In this document: positions 16,484-25,200 of the stretch, piece by piece
Numbering within the stretch: the stretch's first letter is position 1
How the letters are laid out: each line of letters begins with the position of its first letter
From: Ezakiella sp.
GTDB taxonomy: Bacteria; Bacillota; Clostridia; Tissierellales; Peptoniphilaceae
Length of the DNA stretch: 58,696 nt
Direction of reading: 5' to 3'
Assembly: GCA_022766605.1 (NCBI GenBank)
Contig: JALEOH010000001.1
Coordinates: 1-58,696, forward strand
Notes under the pieces: model-generated
What the model saw: the letters and a program-made list of their open reading frames with translations, nothing else
The model's database searches: none
Told to the model about the DNA's origin: nothing
Made by a program: the position numbers and the translations under genes

Positions 16484-17500
16484 TTATCTAGCCAAATATT
16501 CTTGGATGGTCTTAATCAATCCTTGAACTTCGTTTGAACTTGGTCTTATATCTAAGAAAATCTTTGAGCAACGGTCGATCATTTGACCTAATTCAAAGCT
16601 CCTGTCGCCCATAATATTTCTTCTATGTCTAGCTTCGCGTCTAGCTGCTCTTAGATCATCAAGTTCCGTCTTGGTTGCTCTCTTATCAGCAGCTGCTGCA
16701 TAAAATGCTTTTTGTACTGCAGCATCTAGCTCATCTTCAGCTTCATATAGTTCAGCAACTGTAATTTGTGGTCTTAATCTAATATTAGTAACCTTAGCGA
16801 TTGTCTTATTTAGTGCATCAAATACATAACTTGGAGCATCCTTTAGGTCGTACATATAAAGGAATCTTGCCTTATGGAGTTTTGCATCTAGATCACTTCT
16901 TACATATAAGTTAGCTGTATCGTTTAATGTAAGATCAGGATATGTTAAAAGCTTAGCTTTCAACGCTTCAAACTCAAGTGCATAGCTCTTCATATCATCA
17001 ACAGTTGCCCATGGGTCACAAACCTTTACTAGACCAACGAAAATATATTCTGCAATTTCGACATGAGCTTGGTCAACTTTATATCTTAAAGCTGTTGTAG
17101 CGAATCTCATTGCAACGCACATTCTTGCTGCTAAGATAATTCTTTGTGGAATAGATGATAGATCATATATTTGGCTAAATCCTAGGGCAGCTTTTTGTCC
17201 GCCATATGAATTTTCTACTCCAACTTCCAATTCGTCCATGCTTTTATTGAACTCATCTAGTAATTCTTGATCTTTTTTTCTGTGAATGGTAATGCTATTT
17301 CCATCTGCTCTTATTTCATTAATTTCTCTTTTTGCTTGTTGGAATAGATTTTCTTTTTCATCATTAAATTCCAACTCTTTTGACTCTTCTGGGGTGTCGA
17401 TAATTACATTAGTCTCTAATTCTTCAGCAAATGCTAAAGTTGGAGCAAGTGTAGTTATGGCAATTAACAATGCCAACGTAAGTGATAATAATTTCTTCAT
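16484..17500 (-). CDS. secreted helical-domain protein, short paralogue
   Basis: I do not recognise a named family. The 338-aa product has a signal peptide (about residues 1-26, ending LAFAEE), then a predominantly helical region. Residues near 113-225 (YDLSSIPQRIILAARM ... EYIFVGLVKV ... LLTYPDLTLND) align with residues near 128-240 of the neighbouring 593-aa protein: shared pattern YDL..IP.RI.L..R, A.RF..T.L, KV..AH, EYI.VG, FE.L...LL.YPDL. The C-terminal part is rich in arginine and charged residues. It has no Ig-like domains or wall anchor. It lies downstream of its larger paralogue in the same orientation, separated by a long hairpin. Confidence 0.8.
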   Translation of the reverse strand: MKKLLSLTLALLIAITTLAPTLAFAEELETNVIIDTPEESKELEFNDEKENLFQQAKREINEIRADGNSITIHRKKDQELLDEFNKSMDELEVGVENSYGGQKAALGFSQIYDLSSIPQRIILAARMCVAMRFATTALRYKVDQAHVEIAEYIFVGLVKVCDPWATVDDMKSYALEFEALKAKLLTYPDLTLNDTANLYVRSDLDAKLHKARFLYMYDLKDAPSYVFDALNKTIAKVTNIRLRPQITVAELYEAEDELDAAVQKAFYAAAADKRATKTELDDLRAARREARHRRNIMGDRSFELGQMIDRCSKIFLDIRPSSNEVQGLIKTIQEYLAR

Positions 17501-17526
17501 AATTTCCTCCTATGATAATTATTTTT

Positions 17527-17566
17527 TAATATCATTGAAAGGGCAAAAGCCCTTTCAATGATATTA
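17527..17566 (-). terminator. 18-bp perfect hairpin between the helical-domain paralogues
   Basis: Arms 17527-17544 and 17549-17566 pair without mismatch around a 4-nt loop, overlapping the stop codon of the 593-aa protein gene. On the minus strand the hairpin is followed by AAAAAT, not a T tract, so it may be an mRNA processing or stabilising hairpin and not a classic terminator. Confidence 0.55.
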
Positions 17567-19345
17567 TTTAAAGCTAAAGCTAATAGATGCCCTTTCCTCT
17601 CCAACTATTGCTTCTGCTTCAAAATTCTTTCTCCATACACCAAATTCAAATCCATTGAATTTAGCAACAGCCTTGCCATTTTTAGCTTGAATATATTTTG
17701 TAATTACTCTATCGTCAGCACGAACACGGAATTCAACTTTTCCATTATAAGGATTTCCATTTCTAGTGACTACAGCTGTAACTGAGAATATACCAACTTT
17801 TCTTTCAGAATTTGTAAGTTCTTCTATTTCAAATACAACTTCTTCCGGCTTTGCTTCAACTATGATATTAGTGCTTGTATAAATCGTTGCATCAGATCTT
17901 AGCTTTACATATAATCCTGCTCTTCCAGGCTTAAGTGCTGTGAGTGCGCCTGTTACAGGATCAACTTCTAATACGCTTTCATCTGTTGACCAATATTCTA
18001 GATCGATATTCTTTGCATTTTCTGGATAAACAACTATATTTTCAGATGCTTCGAATCCTTCGCCTTCAACTAAAGTATATCTATCCTTTACAAATGACAA
18101 GGACTTAACCTTATCTTTATCACGTGAGATTGGTGGGGTTATATCAGGATCACCCGGCTTTGGCTTGTTCCAATATTCGGTATTTCTTCCTGTTGGATGA
18201 AGAGGTGGAATTCCATCTAGATATCCGCCTGGCTCAACTATAGTTAGTTCAAACTCAGCCTTAACTCCATTGTCTTTTGCTACGACAGTGATAAATACAT
18301 TACCTGGCTTAACAGGAATGATTTCTCCTCCACTTACAATTGCAATATATGGATTTGAAGTATACATTATATAGTCCTTATTCTTAACTTCGTTAGGGAA
18401 TATAACCGGTCTAATCTTGGTCTTCTTGTCAGCTGCAATATATCCTGCATTGCCTTCCATAAATTCAATTCTTTCAACTCTGATCTTTGGTCCTGTGATC
18501 TTTTCCATTTGTTCGTGAAGCTTTTCAACATGCTCATCTAATTCACCACATGTTACATCAATTCTCCACCACATACGGCTTCCTTCGTCGATACAGTCTT
18601 TTAATGGCTTTGCCCTAAATCTTCTAGTAGCTTCATTGCATCCACGATAAACTCTTCTAGCTTCGCTTAATTCTCTGCTAAATGCCGACTTCTTCCAAAT
18701 GGTAGCAATATCATGTGGTTGAAGATCAGGATAAGCTAGTAGCTCTTCTGCTAGTGGTTCGAATCTATCGATATATTCCATTATTTGACCTTCACTAGCA
18801 AATGGATTTAAGACATATAGTATTCCAACTAAGATATATTCTGTCATCTTGGTGTGAGCTGCTACTACCTTATTTGCAAGCTCAGTAGAAGAAAATCTAA
18901 TTGCGCGACCAATTCTAATAAGCAATTGAATTCTTACAGGGATAGTTGTTAAATCATAAATGGATTCTCCAACAGCTTCACTTTGGATAGTTGCTGCGCT
19001 GACTTCGAGTTCTCTATTAAGATCTCTTGCAGCCTCGTGGAATTTATCCAAAACTTCCTTGTCTTCTTCGCTTGCTGGTTCAATATCTTCTACGCTTGAA
19101 ACCGCAGTTTGGATATCGGACTTTAATTCCGATACTTCGAGTTTTAACTTGTCGTCGTTGATTTCAATTGGTTCTGCGGGTTCAACATCCGTTGGCTCAA
19201 CAATTTCTTCAACATAACTGTCGGAAATTTCGAGTCCCGTGTTGCCATTATCTTCAGCGAGGACAACTGTTGCTAAAGGACTGACGACTGGCGTCAACAT
19301 TAGTAGTGCTAGAACAATTGCTAGCAAAGTACTTGCCTTCTTCAT
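17564..19345 (-). CDS. secreted helical-domain protein with Ig-like repeats and FGVW C-terminal domain
   Basis: The 593-aa exported protein has a signal peptide (about residues 1-30), an acidic segment, then a helical domain (about 126-290) paralogous to the 338-aa neighbour. The second half has a BIG2-like unit (about 297-372), a proline-rich linker, a second BIG2-like unit (about 410-500) and a C-terminal module (about 505-593) with NSERKVGIFSV and GFEFGVWRKNFEAEA. That entire half is related to the C-terminal half of the 811-aa cysteine protease encoded just upstream. No LPXTG or SLH anchor is visible. Function unknown; it looks like a non-enzymatic partner on the same surface scaffold. 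Confidence 0.82.
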   Translation of the reverse strand: MKKASTLLAIVLALLMLTPVVSPLATVVLAEDNGNTGLEISDSYVEEIVEPTDVEPAEPIEINDDKLKLEVSELKSDIQTAVSSVEDIEPASEEDKEVLDKFHEAARDLNRELEVSAATIQSEAVGESIYDLTTIPVRIQLLIRIGRAIRFSSTELANKVVAAHTKMTEYILVGILYVLNPFASEGQIMEYIDRFEPLAEELLAYPDLQPHDIATIWKKSAFSRELSEARRVYRGCNEATRRFRAKPLKDCIDEGSRMWWRIDVTCGELDEHVEKLHEQMEKITGPKIRVERIEFMEGNAGYIAADKKTKIRPVIFPNEVKNKDYIMYTSNPYIAIVSGGEIIPVKPGNVFITVVAKDNGVKAEFELTIVEPGGYLDGIPPLHPTGRNTEYWNKPKPGDPDITPPISRDKDKVKSLSFVKDRYTLVEGEGFEASENIVVYPENAKNIDLEYWSTDESVLEVDPVTGALTALKPGRAGLYVKLRSDATIYTSTNIIVEAKPEEVVFEIEELTNSERKVGIFSVTAVVTRNGNPYNGKVEFRVRADDRVITKYIQAKNGKAVAKFNGFEFGVWRKNFEAEAIVGEERASISFSFK

Positions 19346-19416
19346 TGTTTCTTTCCTCCTTATCGTTATTTATTATATGATGAAGTTTACATATTATATA
19401 AAATCCATCTTATAAC

Positions 19417-21852
19417 CTAGTAATTGAAGCTTATGTTTTTAATTATATTTCTAATTCTAACCTCAGCTTCGAAATCGCGTCTCCAAACTCCGAAAGTAAA
19501 GCCTGTCCAAGTTACACTTCCCTCTCCGCGTTTGAAGTAGACAAATTTTTCTTTAACTCTATCTCCGCTTTTTACTGTTATATAGCCAGGCCCTTCATAT
19601 GGTCTACCATCTACAGTAGCTTTTGCACTAACCGTAAATACTCCCGCCTTTCTCTCAGATGGAGTAATTTCAGTAATCTCTATAATTTGTTTAGATAAGT
19701 CGGGATCAACTCTAACCGTAAATGTAGTCTTTAGACCATTGTCGGTTAGAACTGTAATAACCGCTGTTCCTAGATCGCGAGCAACTAGTATTCCATCTGG
19801 CCTTGCCTCAACTATATCAGGTCTATCAGAATAATATATGAAATCGCGAATGGCAGTATCTGGATAAACTCCAATTCTGTTTTCCACTGCAAATGTTGTA
19901 CCTTCGATCATAGTCATCTGTCTAATCGAGTTAAAAATCGACCTTGGAATACTTGGATCCTTTTCAGGCTTAATTGGCTCTGGCTTAATATCATCGGGGA
20001 TTTCAGGCTCAGGCTCTGGTTCTGGCTCTGGTGGAACATAGTCATTTATTCCAATAACTGGAATTGCTTGCCTACCAGGAACTTTAATTCCAGGATTTAC
20101 CACCTGTATATTAAATCTTGCAATAATCGATTTATCTTTAGTCTCTACAAATACATTGGTATTGCCAGGTTTTACCGGATAGACTATTCCATCTCTAAAT
20201 ACACAAATATCCTCATCAAGCGATCCAAAGACAAATTCAGCTTCAGCATCTTCTGGCTCATAGCTAAAATCCAATTGACCTTTTTTATCAATCGCTATAT
20301 AGCCTTGGCTTCCTAAATTAAAGCTAAGTCTTCTAATCTGTGGCTTATCATCAATTGTAATATCTGTATCATGATCATCGATATTATAATCTGGAACATC
20401 TTTTCCAGTGGTGGTAATTGCCTTTAGACAGAAATTGGCATTTGGTAAGCTTGTTGTTAAATCAGTCCAACCATTTCCGGTGCTTGAATAGAATGATTGA
20501 CCAGGTAGCCCAACGGCCTTTGAAGTATATCCTGCTATTTGCGTTTCAATTGGTAATGGAGTTCTATTGTTAGGACTTCTCATATACATAACTATCGCAA
20601 ATTGTTCTTCCTCATGAAGTTGGACTGGATCTACTTTTATATTGTAATAGCCTGGATATAGTAGATTTCCTCCGCCAATTTTAATTCTATTATCAGACAT
20701 ATCACTAGTCGATTTAAGATCTCTCACAACATAGATTTCATATTCAAGTTGGTTGCTAACATTGTAGAAGCCCACATTGTGTAACAATTCATCATAATTG
20801 GCTTTAAAAATATTCGCCATATATCCCTCACCACCAAATCCAACTGAACGAGTTGCTCCAAGTGGGTCATATTGGTGAATAATTCCTCTTAAATCTTTCT
20901 TGCGCGGAATAAATACGGTAGGACTCTTTCCGATAAGTTTATCATAATACGATACATAATAATATCCGCCGTCTAAATAATCACTGCCCCATGAATTCTT
21001 GCATATCCATGCTCCATTTCCCGGTGGTTTTTGAGTAAAATAATTTGCAGGGAAATTATCATCCCAACCTACTATGGTTACTGCGTGGTCTGCGACTCCA
21101 CTTACTGGATTATACATCGAATTGTGAGTTTTATTTTCATAATATCTTGAAATATTTACCGTGGAATAAACGCCACCATATTCGCTAATAGCCCATTTAA
21201 GGCTGTCAACCTCGTTTCTATCATTTACATCTTGTAGATATAAAACTCGGTCGATATCCATCATTCTTCTAAGTGAAGGATCCGAATATGAAATTACTGG
21301 ATCATATGGATCGTCTACTTCAGCAACAGGTCCTTTACCGCTTGCGAGATATGCAGTTGCCATATCGCGATTGCCACCCTTTGTTATGCTCCAGTCAAAT
21401 CCATGCATATTTCTCATATGCTTTTCACTAAAGTCATACATGCCCTTTCCTGCTCTAAGAAGAACTGACTCCATGGAACCATATGCAGCAAATGCCCAGC
21501 AACTTCCATTTTCACCTTGATCGCGTACTGGAGTTACCATTCCATTCTTTCTCAAGTCAAATTTTGAGGGGAACATGCTTCTTGTCATAATTCTAGGTGA
21601 ATCAGAATTATATTCAATTGGCGAAGATCCAATAGCCGGTTGATTAGGATCAAAGTCTTCACTTATCTCGATAATTTCAAGCTCAAGCTCCTCATATGGT
21701 GCATCCTCTACAATTTCGATCGGATTATTATCTTCTATTAGTTCATCTATCTCAAGGTCGTTTGTTACAATATCGTCATTATTTGCTAGCAACGGATTTG
21801 TTAAAGCAATAACCATGAGTAATGATAATAAAAATGCTAAATATCTTCTCAT
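19417..21852 (-). CDS. secreted papain-family (C1A) cysteine protease with lectin-like and Ig-like domains
   Basis: The 811-aa protein has a signal peptide (about residues 1-23), an acidic prosegment to about residue 90, and a C1A peptidase domain at about 95-320. Catalytic residues are visible: C118 in NGSCWAFAAYG, H256 in DHAVTIVGWDD and N286 in CKNSWGS, with the oxyanion Q112 in RDQG. A lectin-like domain (about 325-490) follows, then a BIG2-like unit, a PEPEPEPEPE linker, another BIG2-like unit and the FGVW C-terminal module shared with the 593-aa neighbour. It is transcribed divergently from its larger paralogue at 22269. Its substrates are unknown; host or competitor proteins or peptide nutrition are plausible. 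Confidence 0.92.
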   Translation of the reverse strand: MRRYLAFLLSLLMVIALTNPLLANNDDIVTNDLEIDELIEDNNPIEIVEDAPYEELELEIIEISEDFDPNQPAIGSSPIEYNSDSPRIMTRSMFPSKFDLRKNGMVTPVRDQGENGSCWAFAAYGSMESVLLRAGKGMYDFSEKHMRNMHGFDWSITKGGNRDMATAYLASGKGPVAEVDDPYDPVISYSDPSLRRMMDIDRVLYLQDVNDRNEVDSLKWAISEYGGVYSTVNISRYYENKTHNSMYNPVSGVADHAVTIVGWDDNFPANYFTQKPPGNGAWICKNSWGSDYLDGGYYYVSYYDKLIGKSPTVFIPRKKDLRGIIHQYDPLGATRSVGFGGEGYMANIFKANYDELLHNVGFYNVSNQLEYEIYVVRDLKSTSDMSDNRIKIGGGNLLYPGYYNIKVDPVQLHEEEQFAIVMYMRSPNNRTPLPIETQIAGYTSKAVGLPGQSFYSSTGNGWTDLTTSLPNANFCLKAITTTGKDVPDYNIDDHDTDITIDDKPQIRRLSFNLGSQGYIAIDKKGQLDFSYEPEDAEAEFVFGSLDEDICVFRDGIVYPVKPGNTNVFVETKDKSIIARFNIQVVNPGIKVPGRQAIPVIGINDYVPPEPEPEPEPEIPDDIKPEPIKPEKDPSIPRSIFNSIRQMTMIEGTTFAVENRIGVYPDTAIRDFIYYSDRPDIVEARPDGILVARDLGTAVITVLTDNGLKTTFTVRVDPDLSKQIIEITEITPSERKAGVFTVSAKATVDGRPYEGPGYITVKSGDRVKEKFVYFKRGEGSVTWTGFTFGVWRRDFEAEVRIRNIIKNISFNY

Positions 21853-22268
21853 ATATGCCTCCTGTCGTTAATATTTTTGTAACCTGTAACTTATTTTATC
21901 ATGTTTTAAGTCAAATTACTAGAGCTTTTCGAAAATTTTTTTAATCATCTCTTGTAAAATCTATTTTACAAGGCTCTCATCTCTATGTTTAATATTATAA
22001 CACTAAAAAAATTTAAATGCAATACCTTTTAATAAAATTGTAAATATTTTTAAAAAATATTTTCTTGGGCATTCAACTCATCTCCTCAAAAAATATTTTA
22101 AATTATTAAAGTATTTTTTATTTTAAAATATTGTTTTTCTTTTCTTTTTTTGTTACAATATAATTAAGGTCTAAATCTATTATAATCTTAATGCTTGCTC
22201 GAATAGGCTTAGACTGGCTATTTTGTGGTTACAAAATAATACAAAAAATAATTGAAAGGAGATTTAGT
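21853..22268. promoter_or_regulatory. divergent intergenic region between two protease genes
   Basis: This 416-base, very AT-rich gap separates divergent protease genes and holds no credible coding frame. At 21951-21972 lies a perfect 10-bp inverted repeat, CTTGTAAAAT and ATTTTACAAG around a 2-nt centre, a good operator candidate. TATAAT boxes occur at 22159-22164 and 22181-22186 upstream of the large protease, neither with a convincing -35. AAAGGAGA precedes the start at 22269. Confidence 0.5.
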
Positions 22269-25200
22269 ATGAAACTAAGCAAAAAGTTTACGCTTCTGAT
22301 TTCTGTAATCTTATCATTAACTATGATAATTACGCCATTTCAAGCATTTGCTCAAAATGATGGTCTAGAAATCAGCGACGAATTCATCGTAGAATCGGAT
22401 CCATTTTTTAATGGCGATATCGTAGATGAAAATGTAGAACTTACTATGGATGAAGAGACAATAATTGTCGATGAGTTACCAATAAGTGATGCTCCAATGA
22501 ATCCAGAGTTCGATCAATTTGATCGCCTCATGTCCGATGGTGGAAAGAATTTCGGCCTAAGACAAGACCCTGTTAAGATCAATACAAACTATGATCTAAT
22601 TGACAATCAAAGGGGGATAAAAGCTCAAGGATACCCTGCGAGGTATGATATGCGCACAATGAATAAAGTTACTCCTATGAAGAATCAAGGTCCTAATGGA
22701 AGTTGCTGGGCATTTGCGACCTATGGTTCTTCAGAGAGTGTCCTAATGCCAAGATATTATGACTTCAGCGAAAAGCATTTGAGAAATACTCACGGCTATG
22801 ACTGGGGTCCAAATGATGGAGGAACTCACCAAGTAAGTACTGCTTATCTATCTCGTTGGTCAGGCCCAATCGATGAAAAAGACGATCCATATGGACCATA
22901 TGCATGGAATTCACCTCATGGTCTACAAAGAATTATGGATATCGACAAGGTCATGTATTTGCCAGACAAGAGATCAGGAGCTCAAATCGACTACATTAAA
23001 GAAGTCCTAATGAATTACGGTGGAATCTACTCCTGTATCAACGGGGGCGAACAAGATCTTAATGTACGAACAATGGGTCACTATATGCCATATAGAGCAG
23101 CTGCAAACCATGCGGTTACAATAGTTGGTTGGGATGATAATTATAGTAGATATAATTTCTTAAGAACACCACCTGCAGATGGAGCATGGATTGTAAAGAA
23201 CTCTTGGGGAACAACTTGGAAAAATAGCGGCGGCTATTATTATGTATCTTATTATGATTCAGTTGTAGCTACCTCAATGGCATGCTTTGTTATGAAAAAT
23301 AAAAGCTCAAATGAATCCATTTGGTATTATGATGACCTCGGTATGACAAGCAATATCGGTAATGGTAACACTGGTTATTTTGCAAATGTATTTGGCCCTG
23401 CAAGGAATAATATCGATGTTGTTGAAGTGGGCTTCTTTGTTCCAAGTAACGGTGCAAGTTATGAAGTATATATTTCTTCAGGGCAACAAGCCAATTTCAA
23501 TCAAAGAACTAGAGTTGCAAGCGGAACTCTTCAATATGCAGGATATTACACTGTAAAAATCCCTGCAACAAGAGTAAATAGCGGAGAATATTTCTCACCT
23601 ATTATCAAGCTCACAACTCCTGGTTATAACTATCCTATTCCAGTAGAAAATCCAATTAACGGCTACTCCTCTAGAGCAAGAGCAGGTAGAGGCCAATCAT
23701 ATATTTCATATGATGGATATTCGTGGAGTGATCTTACCAACCAAAGATATAATGCCAATGCATGTGTAAAGGCTATGACTGTTCCAGCAGGTGCAAGTCC
23801 TAATCCAAATGTAGTTAAGATCTCATCTGTTAGCTTCCCACAATCGAATTATGAACTAACTACTGGAGATAGCATAAATCTAGAAACCGTTATTACTCCA
23901 GAAAATGCAAGCAATAAGCGTCTAACATATGCTTCCAATCCATATGGAGTTGTAAGTATATCGCAAGACGGAATCCTAAAGGGATTAAAGGAAGGAACTG
24001 CAACTATTACTGCAACCTCAAACGACGGCTCATATAAGAGAGCTACCGCTACTGTTACAGTCAAAAACAAAAATAGCGAAATTCCTGTAGATGGAATTAC
24101 ACTAGATAAAAACAATTTGAATATTGCAGTAGGCCAATCAGCTACGATTAAAGCAACGGTTAGCCCAAGCAATGCAACCAATCCTCGCGTCACATGGACA
24201 AGCTCCAATCAAAGAGTAGCTACAGTTAGCGCTGGAGTTGTAAGAGGGGTTGCACAAGGAAGAGCAACTATTACTGCAACGACTTCAAATGGTAAGAGTG
24301 CTAGCGCTATTGTAAATGTTGGTCCAAGTGGAACTCTTATTTCTTATATTTCACTTACTCCAAATAACAATACCATAAAAGTTGGAGATTCCTATACTAT
24401 TAGAACTACCATCCAACCAACTAATGCAACCAATAAGACTCTTGAATGGCAATCTGCAAATCCAAGAATTGCAAGCGTCAACTCAAATGGTCTTGTCACT
24501 GGTATATCCGCTGGTAAGACTACTATTACAGCGAAGACAACCGATGGTTCTAACAAGAGTCAAATTGCATATGTAACCGTTGAGAAAAAGGATAATAACA
24601 CTCCTGCCAACAATCCATTTATAGTAAATGTAACGCCAAGCAGAACTACTATTAACTATGGCTCTAGCCAAACTCTAAGAATAACTGCCAAGAATAAATA
24701 CAATCAACAAATGAGATATGTAGATGTCAAAGCAATTATAACTAAACCAAATGGCGATACTTTCACTAAGACTGGAAGAATTGGTTCAATCGGCTATTTA
24801 AATCTATCCTTAAGTTCAGGAGAACTAAATCAAGGCGGAGAATATAGTGTAAGAGTTGTTTGTAGCGGTAGAGGATTTGACAATGGAGAACAAACCACGA
24901 CATTTACAGTTGCCGATACCAGACCAGTTTTTAAAACGACTCTAACTCCACGCAGCTCATCGATCTATAATAACGAAAGCATTTATTTCGATGTTCAAGC
25001 AAGTTATGGACGCTATAGCATCGCTTATGCAGATATTGCATTTACTGTAACCCTACCAAATGGAACAGTTCACAAGAATAATTTTAAGACAGATAATTAC
25101 GGTCGCTTTACCATATATTATTCACCTGATCTATCCCCTGCTGGCACTTACAAAGCAAGAGTTGAATTATCTAAATCCGGCTATCAAAATTCAGTTGCAG

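Noticed and set aside
22165..22268. Riboswitch before the giant protease gene
   Set aside because: The leader has only weak pairing and fits no known riboswitch consensus; the upstream in-frame start there has no ribosome site.
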